Positions 26,843 to 32,565 of a stretch of DNA of 38,194 nucleotides are shown here, piece after piece. How positions within the stretch are numbered: position 1 is the stretch's first letter; every line of letters begins with the position of its first letter. The DNA lies in the IMG/VR virus record IMGVR_UViG_3300044837_000269, positions 1 through 38,194 of that record; one strand, written 5' to 3'. The position numbers and the translations under genes were made by a program. This DNA comes from a virus. The notes beneath the pieces were generated by a model that was given only the letters and a program-made list of their open reading frames with translations, searched no databases and was not told where the DNA came from.

Positions 26843-27243
26843 TATAATGACATGGAACCAGATAGAGGCTCATAGGTGGAACACTGACCACGATGGGACC
26901 ATAAAGAGGGTGGTAGCTGACCGGGATGGAACCAGATTGTGCCAGGTAAGATACCGTGACAGGCCCCTACGCCTGGGGCGGGATAGCCCACGGCCTCGAC
27001 TCAAGACCGGGAGTCCCATAACTCTAAGCTACTGATAAGGCAGGACATAGACGGCAAGCTACGAGTACTCAGTGAAGTACTGAACGGTCTATGGTAGGAG
27101 TTTACAGGCAGTCTGCGGACGGTCTCACGGCAGATTGCACAATGATTCGTTGCGCGTGTCGGACTCACTGCCGATGCACAGAGGCCGATACATAAGGACG
27201 CGTGCCGCGTCCGCTAACCGGCCAGTACGATCTACTCTAGGTC
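26843..27243. other. Non-coding control or packaging region with repeats
   Basis: About 400 bases with no credible ORF. ATGGAACCAGAT occurs twice exactly (26852-26863 and 26926-26937), with weaker copies near 26876 and 26893. Further on are CCCC-7-GGGG, GACTC-8-GAGTC, an AGTACT repeat pair near 27065-27080 and GGCAGTCTGC/GGCAGATTGC. The place beside the terminase operon makes a packaging signal, a small RNA or an operator array possible. Nothing in the sequence decides between them. Confidence 0.45.
27196..27212 (-). terminator. GC-rich hairpin after the 66-residue gene
   Basis: A perfect 7-bp stem GGACGCG/CGCGTCC with a 3-base loop lies 31 bases after the stop of the minus-strand gene at 27244. 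It is followed on that strand by TTATGTAT, a poor T-run. It may end the short transcript before the repeat region. Confidence 0.4.
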
Positions 27244-27444
27244 TTAGGTCTTCTCTATAGGTAGTAACTCACGTAGTCCTGTTGATCTTGTTCGTGCTTT
27301 CCGGCCAGTCTCCGCGCTCTTTCGTTCGCCGTCTATCTGCATAAGTAAAGATGCGGCCTCTAGTTTCTCGCGCGCCGTGCTCTGTGAATCTCTCAATATC
27401 TGTCTAAGTGCAATCTTAGCAGTGCTTTTGCTGCGTCTATCCAT
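27244..27444 (-). CDS. Small basic helical protein (66 aa)
   Basis: The product is basic with a helical core 'ALRQILRDSQSTAREKLEAASLLMQIDGE', which looks like the small helix pairs found in some small terminase subunits and other DNA-binding proteins. The rest is Arg/Lys-rich. It has a usable site (AAAGAGG) upstream of its ATG; the same AAAGAG-GCCGC word recurs at several early gene junctions. It could be the missing small terminase, but it is separated from terL by other genes. I cannot confirm it. Confidence 0.5.
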   Translation of the reverse strand: MDRRSKSTAKIALRQILRDSQSTAREKLEAASLLMQIDGERKSAETGRKARTRSTGLRELLPIEKT

Positions 27445-27500
27445 CGGTTTGCGGCCTCTTTCCGGGTAGTCTTCGTACTACATCATATCAATTAACTTGC

Positions 27501-27587
27501 GTCTAGCCAATAGGTTAGACACTGGTACGGATGTACCATTGTGAAGTGTATAGACACACGTTAATGTGTCAGCGTAGTTAGAACGCT
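27501..27587. promoter_or_regulatory. Row of four dyads before the early operon
   Basis: Four inverted repeats stand in a row: GTCTAGCC-4-GGTTAGAC with one G-T pair (27501-27520), GGTAC-4-GTACC (27524-27537), GACACA-6-TGTGTC (27553-27570) and AGCGT-7-ACGCT (27571-27587). The third overlaps the shared 15-base word (27549-27563). A weak promoter TTGTGA-17-TAATGT (27539-27567) can be drawn. They end 21 bases before the first early ATG. An operator cluster for an early repressor is likely. Confidence 0.5.
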
Positions 27588-27608
27588 ATTCCGAAAGGAT
27601 ACAAGCCA

Positions 27609-27767
27609 ATGGAGTACAGCAACACGTTAGACCTAACTAAGTCTCCGGTCTTCTCTTCGTTCCAGCGCATTCCCGCGAACGTGAGCAAGGCCGATGCTAC
27701 GAACGAAGTAGCAGAGGCCGCGCAAGCGTATCTCGCCAAGCTACAGGCAGAAAGAGAGGCCGCGTAA
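27609..27767 (+). CDS. First early gene, 52 residues
   Basis: It has AAAGGA ten bases before the ATG and ends with ...LQAEREAA. The product is a short Ala/Lys-rich helix with a disordered start. The TAA overlaps the next ATG (TAATG), and the word AAAGAGAGGCCGCGTAATG at the junction is shared with other early genes. Function unknown. Confidence 0.65.
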   Translation: MEYSNTLDLTKSPVFSSFQRIPANVSKADATNEVAEAAQAYLAKLQAEREAA

Positions 27768-28213
27768 TGGCATACGTTGGACACGCGCAGTTAGATGCAC
27801 GCGGAGTCTATGCGCTATTTGAGCAAGCAATCTCGCACAAGCTCAAATGGCCTAAGATTCGCCTACAAACTCCGTTTGGTTTGCCTGTTGTTCTGGCAAG
27901 GGCAGGCGAACGCAGCAAGTACTTCGGACAGATTATGGTAACGGACGGCGGACCATTCGCAGCTAACCGTTACTTCGGACGGATTGACTCACACGGCCTC
28001 TTTCACGCTACAGACTCCGCAACGCGCGAAGTCTTCGTCGTGCTTCTCAAACTCGCCACAAGCCCTGTAGAGACCGCACGCGAATACGGAATGCTAACGG
28101 GTAACTGTTGCTTCTGCAATCTCAAGCTAACCGATGCGCGGAGTACTGCGAACGGTTATGGGCCAGTTTGTGCCGAACATTACGGACTGCAATGGGAAAG
28201 AGAGGCCGCATAG
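27767..28213 (+). CDS. DUF6011-like zinc-binding protein (148 aa)
   Basis: The C-terminal part has 'GNCCFCNLKLTDARSTANGYG' with Cys114 and Cys117, followed by Cys135 and His138, a single zinc-binding unit. I recall this pattern (GxCxFC..LxD.RS...GYGP.C) as DUF6011, widespread in phage and plasmid genomes. The N-terminal part is a mixed alpha/beta domain. It is followed by the ArdC gene with only two bases between. Its role is not known; a nucleic acid or DNA-protein context is likely. Confidence 0.7.
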   Translation: MAYVGHAQLDARGVYALFEQAISHKLKWPKIRLQTPFGLPVVLARAGERSKYFGQIMVTDGGPFAANRYFGRIDSHGLFHATDSATREVFVVLLKLATSPVETAREYGMLTGNCCFCNLKLTDARSTANGYGPVCAEHYGLQWEREAA

Positions 28214-28215
28214 CC

Positions 28216-29109
28216 ATGCCGAACGTATACGAGATCGTTACAGAACAGATTATTCAGTCTCTCGAATCTGGCGTTGTACCGTGGCGCAAACCGTGGACTA
28301 GCAATCTGCCTTGCAACCTAATGTCACAGAAAGCCTATCGCGGCATTAACGTCTTCATGCTTGCAACTGCCGGGTATGAGTCGAAGTACTGGTTAACTCT
28401 GAATCAGGCGAACAAGCTAGGCGGACGTGTGAAGCAAGGCGAGAAGTCTCGCCTAGTGACGTTCTGGAACGTCGGACAAGAGAAGTTAAACGCGAAGACT
28501 GGCAAGCTGTCTAAACCGTTTCTCTTGCGCTATTACCGCGTGTTCAATCTGAATCAGACGGACGGCATTAACATTGCTCGCGCGGTATTCGAGAGGAACA
28601 AGCGCGACTCGTTCCAAGCTATAGAGGCCGCTGAATCACTGGCGGAGTCTATGCCCACTCCGCCACGATTCGAGCAATCGGACGCGGCATGGTATCGGCC
28701 TAGCGCGGATTGTGTCGGATTGCCTGCCCGTTCTGCGTTCCATTCTCCGGCAGAGTATTACTCGACACTGTTTCACGAACTAGCGCACGCTACCGGGCAC
28801 GAATCGCGCTTGCATCGTGAGTCGTTCGATAACCATTCACAGTTTGGCAGTGAGTCGTACTCGAAAGAGGAACTAATTGCGGAGATGTCTGCCGCGTTCC
28901 TCTGCGGTCTGGCCGGAATTGAACGCGAGACACTACCAAACTCCGCCGGGTATCTCAAGAATTGGATTACTCGCCTACGCGGAGATAGCAAGCTAATCCT
29001 TACCGCTGCCTCTGCCGCACAGAAAGCCGCTGACTACATCTCCCGCAACGATGCCGCAAACCAGAGGGAAAGCACGTCCGAAGTAGAACAGGAAAGAGAG
29101 GCCGCGTAA
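28216..29109 (+). CDS. ardC: ArdC-like antirestriction protein (297 aa)
   Basis: I start at the ATG at 28216 (MPNVYEIVTEQIIQSLESG); the frame is open upstream but inside the previous gene. The N-terminal ssDNA-binding part has 'GVVPWRKPW' and 'YRGINVFML', followed by 'QANKLGGRVKQGEKS', all typical of ArdC. The C-terminal metallopeptidase part has HELAH-ATGH (residues 187-195) and a downstream EELIAE that can give a third ligand. Length fits ArdC (about 300). It would shield incoming DNA from restriction early in infection. This is a strong family call. Confidence 0.9.
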   Translation: MPNVYEIVTEQIIQSLESGVVPWRKPWTSNLPCNLMSQKAYRGINVFMLATAGYESKYWLTLNQANKLGGRVKQGEKSRLVTFWNVGQEKLNAKTGKLSKPFLLRYYRVFNLNQTDGINIARAVFERNKRDSFQAIEAAESLAESMPTPPRFEQSDAAWYRPSADCVGLPARSAFHSPAEYYSTLFHELAHATGHESRLHRESFDNHSQFGSESYSKEELIAEMSAAFLCGLAGIERETLPNSAGYLKNWITRLRGDSKLILTAASAAQKAADYISRNDAANQRESTSEVEQEREAA

Positions 29110-29765
29110 TGAGTCTATTTAATGCCGGGCAGGAAAGCATGGTCTTTCCTGCCTCACTGTCTGAGAAGTACCGTCCGCGCACGCTAGGCGAGTTTGTAGG
29201 ACTCGACAAGCCTAAGCGCGTGCTCACTAACTTTGCTGCGAAACCCTTTCCTAATGCCGCGTTCCTCTTCGTTGGCTCAAGCGGTACAGGCAAGACAAGC
29301 GCGGCCTTAGCTCTGTGCGAAATGATTCGCGGAGAGTTGCATCATATTCCTAGTCAATCGTGCAATCTCGCCACTATCGAAGACGTTGCACGCCAATGCC
29401 ACTACGTACCGCGCAATAACACCTTACACGTTGTTCTCATTGACGAAATACACGCGGCAAGCAAGGCCGCACAGATGGCGTTGCTGTCTAAGACAGACCG
29501 CACGGCCTTTCCGCCGTCAACGCTATTCATCGGAACCTGTACCACGCTGGACGGCATAGACGCTGCGTTGCTTTCCAGATTCATGCAGTTGCCGTTCTCT
29601 TCGCACGGTATGGCGAAAGAGATTGCCGCGTTGCTTGAGTCTATCTGGCAGAAAGAGGCCGGAAAGACCGCAGACAAGCCTAACTTCTTGCGTGCCGCGC
29701 AAGACTCCAAGAATAACGTGCGCGATGCGGTCAATTCATTGCAAGTCGAGTTGCTCGCGCTATGA
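29109..29765 (+). CDS. Clamp-loader-like AAA+ ATPase (218 aa)
   Basis: The start 'SEKYRPRTLGEFVGLDKPKRVL' is the signature of RFC small subunit/DnaX-like AAA+ proteins. It has Walker A GSSGTGKTS (56-64), Walker B VVLIDEIH (108-115) and an SRF at 156-158 in the arginine-finger region (SRC in clamp loaders). The collar domain is missing, so it is truncated relative to clamp loaders. No polymerase or clamp is in the window, so it may act on the host machinery. It starts in a TAATG overlap with ardC. Confidence 0.8.
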   Translation: MSLFNAGQESMVFPASLSEKYRPRTLGEFVGLDKPKRVLTNFAAKPFPNAAFLFVGSSGTGKTSAALALCEMIRGELHHIPSQSCNLATIEDVARQCHYVPRNNTLHVVLIDEIHAASKAAQMALLSKTDRTAFPPSTLFIGTCTTLDGIDAALLSRFMQLPFSSHGMAKEIAALLESIWQKEAGKTADKPNFLRAAQDSKNNVRDAVNSLQVELLAL

Positions 29766-29959
29766 AGACTATGCTTCTCGTAATTGGGATGTTGTGCCTC
29801 TGTGCTTATTGTGCCTATCGCACAGACAACGCTGAGACCGTCCAGACACGCAAACTCTCTAATAGCTCTGTATCCGTCGAATGCCAAGACGAACACGAAC
29901 CCGTTGTACAGACGTTCGAGAACACGACGCATATAACGATTACTTGCAAAGGGAACTAG
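29762..29959 (+). CDS. Small exported or anchored protein (65 aa)
   Basis: Starts within the end of the AAA+ gene (ATGA overlap). An N-terminal hydrophobic helix 'MLLVIGMLCLCAYCAY' with several Cys could be a signal peptide or a lipobox-like anchor. The rest is Thr/Glu/His-rich with two Cys. It would act in the envelope, for example against superinfection. This is inference. Confidence 0.55.
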   Translation: MKTMLLVIGMLCLCAYCAYRTDNAETVQTRKLSNSSVSVECQDEHEPVVQTFENTTHITITCKGN

Positions 29960-30027
29960 ACGCAGTGTCGGGCGGATTCGAGCGAATCCTTCCGGCGAAT
30001 CGTCTAGCGATTCAGAAATGAGGATAT
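29960..30027 (+). promoter_or_regulatory. Double-hairpin element, copy 1
   Basis: Fills the whole gap between two genes. Hairpin 1 is GGATTC-4-GAATCC (29974-29989); hairpin 2 is GAATCG-5-CGATTC (29997-30013), followed by CAGAAATGAGGA with the ribosome site of the next gene. A second copy lies at 30286-30354 with matching base-pair changes. A cis-acting RNA controlling translation or RNA processing is likely. Confidence 0.65.
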
Positions 30028-30285
30028 ATGCGTAAAGGTACAGAGGGATGGTTTGAGGCAAGGCACGCGGCAGACGATGCGAGAGAGAAAGCGGAAACAC
30101 CACAAGCGAATCCTTTGCTGTGCTTGCTCGAAGAGACTGCGATTGCGGCAGATGCACGCGGCCTCTACAGCAAGGGAGTCATGCTTCGCAATCTTGCCGT
30201 AGTTCTCCGTGAAGACGAAGAACTGTGTAACGAGTTACAGCGGCGCATGGCGCACGTCTTGAGAGAACTGGCAAGCAAGAGTTAG
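30028..30285 (+). CDS. Early protein of unknown function (85 aa)
   Basis: A charged helical protein (Glu, Arg, Ala, Leu); the middle has 'LLCLLEETAIAADARG' and the end 'LVVLREDEELCNEL'-like helices. No known motif. It lies between two copies of the double-hairpin element, with AGGA before the ATG. Function not known. Confidence 0.6.
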   Translation: MRKGTEGWFEARHAADDAREKAETPQANPLLCLLEETAIAADARGLYSKGVMLRNLAVVLREDEELCNELQRRMAHVLRELASKS

Positions 30286-30354
30286 GCGCGATGTCGGGCG
30301 GACTCTCGCGAGTCTCTCCGGCGATTCGCCTAGCGAATCAGAAAGAGGTATTGC
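30286..30354 (+). promoter_or_regulatory. Double-hairpin element, copy 2
   Basis: Hairpin 1 is GGACTC-4-GAGTCT (30300-30315) and hairpin 2 GATTCG-5-CGAATC (30323-30339), then CAGAAAGAGGT before the next ATG. Compared with copy 1, one pair in each stem differs by changes on both sides that keep pairing (T-A to C-G in stem 1, A-T to T-A in stem 2), and one further pair is G-C against G-T. The flanks (GTCGGGCGGA, CTCCGGCGA) are conserved. Confidence 0.65.
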
Positions 30355-30885
30355 ATGGGATACGATTTCATTAAGGGCGCGAGTAAGGCAGACATCGTTA
30401 AGGCGATTCTGTCGGGCGGAGACAAGCCTGACGAGTACTCTGCTGTTGCTCACAAGGTTGCAGGCCGTTGCTTGTGGGTTGTTTGGGAACACGTATCAGG
30501 AGATCGGAACGCGCGATTCATCGGCTTGTACATGCTCGAATCAGAACGCAGGTTCGGGTGGGGTTACAAGGAAACGAGCGAAGCGCACGGTCCTGCGGAA
30601 GTCTCTTGTCCGTTGCAGTTCCTAGAGATTACTCCTATGCCTCATTCTCCATTTGCTGAGTCATGGCGTGAGCGTGTGCGCCATCATCACGAAATGATGA
30701 TCGGCGCAGGCGCAGAGAAACGGGCGCAGACGAATTGCGGCGAGTGCCTCATGGAGCACGTCGAGATCGTTGCGCTGGACGCGGTAACTGGCAAGTGCGC
30801 GTGCTGCATGGCCGGACATAAACTCGGCCAAGCTACCGGGCGGACGTTTCAGATCATGGGCCTCACTGTGCCGGAGGTGTTCTAG
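30355..30885 (+). CDS. DUF6927-like early protein with zinc motifs (176 aa)
   Basis: The start 'GYDFIKGASKADIV' fits a family I recall as DUF6927 in phage and plasmid genomes, though I am not certain of the number. Later come CGEC (128-131) and CACC (148-151), which can bind one zinc. The middle has mixed strands and a Trp-rich segment. It starts after a double-hairpin element and overlaps the next gene's GTG. Function unknown. Confidence 0.6.
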   Translation: MGYDFIKGASKADIVKAILSGGDKPDEYSAVAHKVAGRCLWVVWEHVSGDRNARFIGLYMLESERRFGWGYKETSEAHGPAEVSCPLQFLEITPMPHSPFAESWRERVRHHHEMMIGAGAEKRAQTNCGECLMEHVEIVALDAVTGKCACCMAGHKLGQATGRTFQIMGLTVPEVF

Positions 30886-31088
30886 TGAAAGCACTACACG
30901 GCACTCATCTCATGCCGCCGCGTTGTATGCACTGTCAGACGGTCATTGCAGCGGGTTCGCGTTGCGATGATTGCAATGCGAAGCACGCGGCTATCCTCAG
31001 ACAGATCACGGCGGGGCCATGCCTAGATTGTGGCGAGGCTCCGTGCGTGTGCGCGGACATCTATGCTTCAAGAGGAGACATGAATTGA
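30885..31088 (+). CDS. Zinc-ribbon-like small protein, GTG start (67 aa)
   Basis: The GTG at 30885 overlaps the previous stop and has GGAGGTG eight bases before it, which favours this start over the later ATG. The product carries CMHC, CDDC and CLDC...CVC, giving two zinc-binding sites in 60 residues. Nucleic-acid or protein binding is likely. The function is not known. Confidence 0.6.
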   Translation: MKALHGTHLMPPRCMHCQTVIAAGSRCDDCNAKHAAILRQITAGPCLDCGEAPCVCADIYASRGDMN

Positions 31089-31237
31089 TTCTCTCGCGTT
31101 GGTGGCGGTACTCGCTCATCTCTCTTACGTATGTATGCCTTGTAACGATTGCTTCGCAATCGCTCATTCTCCTCTTTTGGGTGAACTTCTTGTTCATCCG
31201 TTGTCTCGGTCATCGTTCTAAAGCGGGTGGCAAATGA
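31085..31237 (+). CDS. Tiny membrane protein A, TTG start (50 aa)
   Basis: From a TTG at 31085 with AGAGGAGA upstream, overlapping the previous stop. It reads LILSRWWRYSLISLTYV..., a long hydrophobic segment then RSKAGGK. It ends in an ATGA overlap with tiny membrane protein B. Both begin with the same xxRWWR text, and 14 bases of DNA (CGCGTTGGTGGCGG) are identical. An envelope role (holin, spanin-like, exclusion) is possible. Confidence 0.45.
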   Translation: MILSRWWRYSLISLTYVCLVTIASQSLILLFWVNFLFIRCLGHRSKAGGK

Positions 31238-31374
31238 TCGCGCGTTGGTGGCGGAACACGACACGGGGTTACGAGTTGTCTGATTCAACGGCTCCCAAGA
31301 CTCCGGCTGGATGGTTCGGAGTCTTGCTCGTCCTGGCGTCCATTGTGGGCGTCGTCTATCTAATCTACTGCTAG
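31234..31374 (+). CDS. Tiny membrane protein B (46 aa)
   Basis: Short ORF from the ATG at 31234, overlapping the stop of protein A by ATGA. It reads MIARWWRNTTRGYE... and ends in one hydrophobic helix 'GWFGVLLVLASIVGVVYLIYC'. It has a single C-terminal transmembrane helix with a short basic N-terminus. Its TAG lies inside the palindrome at 31371-31387. Function unknown. Confidence 0.45.
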   Translation: MIARWWRNTTRGYELSDSTAPKTPAGWFGVLLVLASIVGVVYLIYC

Positions 31375-31387
31375 GTCATTGACCTAG
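31371..31387. promoter_or_regulatory. 17-base perfect palindrome before the XRE gene
   Basis: CTAGGTCA-T-TGACCTAG is a perfect 8-base inverted repeat with one central base, 19 bases before the XRE start. Its size suits an operator for a dimeric HTH repressor. No T-run follows, so it is not a usual terminator. Autoregulation by the downstream protein is inferred. Confidence 0.55.
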
Positions 31388-31406
31388 ACGCACGTCATAG
31401 GAGATA

Positions 31407-31718
31407 ATGCACAGCATGGCTACAGAACGCATTGATAACAAGTTAAAGCCTCTGCGGGAGAAGCTCGGCCTCGCGCAAGAGGGTGTGGCGCGGAAGCTCA
31501 ACGTCACGTTGCAGACCGTGTTCCGTTGGGATAACGATAAGATTGCCATGCCGGATGAGATGCGCGAGTTATTAATGCTTCGGGCGGCAGGCAAGTATCC
31601 CGCATGGTGCCCGGTGGCGAAGAAGCAAGACGTTGCGCCGGAGTTCATGCAGACGCACATTGCAGGTTGCGGAGTCTGCCGGACGGCGAACGCATGGATT
31701 CAGTCGGGCCTCAAGTAA
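31407..31718 (+). CDS. XRE-family regulator with zinc-like tail (103 aa)
   Basis: The N-terminal half is an HTH of the XRE type: 'KLKPLREKLGLAQEGVARKL' then 'LQTVFRWDNDK', recognition helix about residues 35-45. The C-terminal part has C68, H84, C88 and C91 in 'CPVAKK...THIAGCGVC', which may bind zinc. AGGAG stands before the ATG at 31407. The protein lies next to a perfect palindrome and opposite the winged-helix gene. It is a candidate early/late switch or self-repressor. Confidence 0.75.
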   Translation: MHSMATERIDNKLKPLREKLGLAQEGVARKLNVTLQTVFRWDNDKIAMPDEMRELLMLRAAGKYPAWCPVAKKQDVAPEFMQTHIAGCGVCRTANAWIQSGLK

Positions 31719-31735
31719 GATCGCTACCCTATCCC

Positions 31736-32068
31736 TTAGTCAGTATCCGAAGCCTCGGCCTTGCGCCGGGGCTTTTGCTTTGGCTTGAGCCATGCGTCTT
31801 CCGCGTGAATCTTGTAACGGTTGCCGTTGCGTCCCTTGTCAGTGTGTACCTGGATGATGCGGCGGTCGGCTAACTTGCTGATCGTGCGGCGGACAGTTCG
31901 GACGGACAGACCTGTGAGTTCTGCGAGTTGCTCTGCCGGAATCTTCGTGTACTCCTCGCGTGCGTTCTGCTCACGCCGATGTAAGAGCGCGAGTAGGACT
32001 AGCTTCTCGTTGCCTCCGGCCTTGAAGCGTTCCATTACAAAGCCGGGTGTTACTCGCTGCCGCGCCAT
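31736..32068 (-). CDS. Winged-helix DNA-binding protein (110 aa)
   Basis: The sequence has 'LVLLALLHRREQNAREEYTKIPAEQLAELTGLSVRTVRRTISKLADRRIIQVH', a winged HTH of the HTH_36/phage replication-O N-domain type. The C-terminus is Lys/Arg-rich. It has GAGGAG before the ATG. Three dyad iterons start 33 bases upstream of its start, so it probably binds them, either as repressor or as initiator of replication. It lacks a helicase-loader part, so as an initiator it would be minimal. Confidence 0.7.
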   Translation of the reverse strand: MARQRVTPGFVMERFKAGGNEKLVLLALLHRREQNAREEYTKIPAEQLAELTGLSVRTVRRTISKLADRRIIQVHTDKGRNGNRYKIHAEDAWLKPKQKPRRKAEASDTD

Positions 32069-32100
32069 ATCTCCTCGTTTCTTGTAGATACGCTACCATT

Positions 32101-32191
32101 AACCGTGCCAATCTGTCACGGTTGTTTCGAGTCTAACCGTGCCAGCCTGTCACGGTTGGCGGAAATGAACAGTGCCAACCTGTCACGGTTG
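32101..32191. repeat. Three dyad iterons
   Basis: Three copies of a 24-base unit lie at 32101-32124, 32135-32158 and 32168-32191, spaced 34 and 33 bases (about three helix turns). Each has arms AACCGTG and CACGGTT around a 9-base centre; the third left arm has one change (AACAGTG). They lie just upstream of the winged-helix gene and before an AT-rich stretch. Operator array or replication iterons are both possible. Confidence 0.7.
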
Positions 32192-32495
32192 CATTACGCT
32201 AAGTCGCTTAGATACAGCACTATACGCGATAGTGCGATTATGACGAAATGGGCCAGTTCTGACATAAGGTAATCTCAATCGAAATAGAACCAAAACACTG
32301 GATATAAAACCCCGCTGTTTAGAGATGTAGTTACTTACATCCTCGCCCTTCATTGTCATATCGGCTACGCGCTGTGGCGCTGCGCTGGTGGCTATCCATC
32401 CGTACTCTCCAGATTGCGGCCTAACATGCTTTGGCAGTTTGGATACGTTAGCTAAACTGGTATCACATCGTTTGGTGATTTGCTCATAGCTATTG
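32192..32495. other. AT-rich intergenic stretch with small dyads
   Basis: No gene is seen. Perfect short inverted repeats are CTAAG-3-CTTAG (32199-32211), CACTAT-5-ATAGTG (32218-32234) and GATGTA-6-TACATC (32324-32341). The part 32236-32335 is AT-rich. Iterons followed by an AT-rich zone recall the layout of phage lambda ori, where the O protein binds iterons beside a melting zone. This is inference. Confidence 0.45.
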
Positions 32496-32531
32496 ACCGG
32501 GAGTGTTGTTCTTTAGAGACAGGCTCCCGGT
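32496..32531 (+). other. Stem-loop before the HNH gene, possible attenuator
   Basis: ACCGGGAG (32496-32503) pairs with CTCCCGGT (32524-32531) across a 20-base loop; the sequence then runs TCTCCTTTG. The T content is weak for a terminator. It lies 34 bases before the GTG of the HNH gene and may attenuate it. Confidence 0.4.
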
Positions 32532-32565
32532 TCTCCTTTGTGGCTTATGAGCGGGAGAAAGGACC

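Noticed and set aside
26843-27243. CRISPR array
   Set aside because: Repeats are few, unevenly spaced and too short; no spacer regularity and no cas genes.
27244-27444. Calling this gene the small terminase
   Set aside because: The helical pattern is suggestive, but it is basic, short and away from terL; I left it as unknown.
29402-30157. 251-codon ORF on the minus strand
   Set aside because: It runs against the AAA+ gene, the small exported gene and a hairpin element. It has no family features. Its peptide similarity to a second minus-strand ORF at 30235-30492 (text like SPE..AR.RPT) comes only from the two copies of the double-hairpin element.
31379-31408. Promoter TTGACC-18-GATAAT before the XRE gene
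   Set aside because: The -10 would overlap the ribosome site and start codon, so transcription would begin inside the gene; a leaderless start at 31416 is possible but unsupported.
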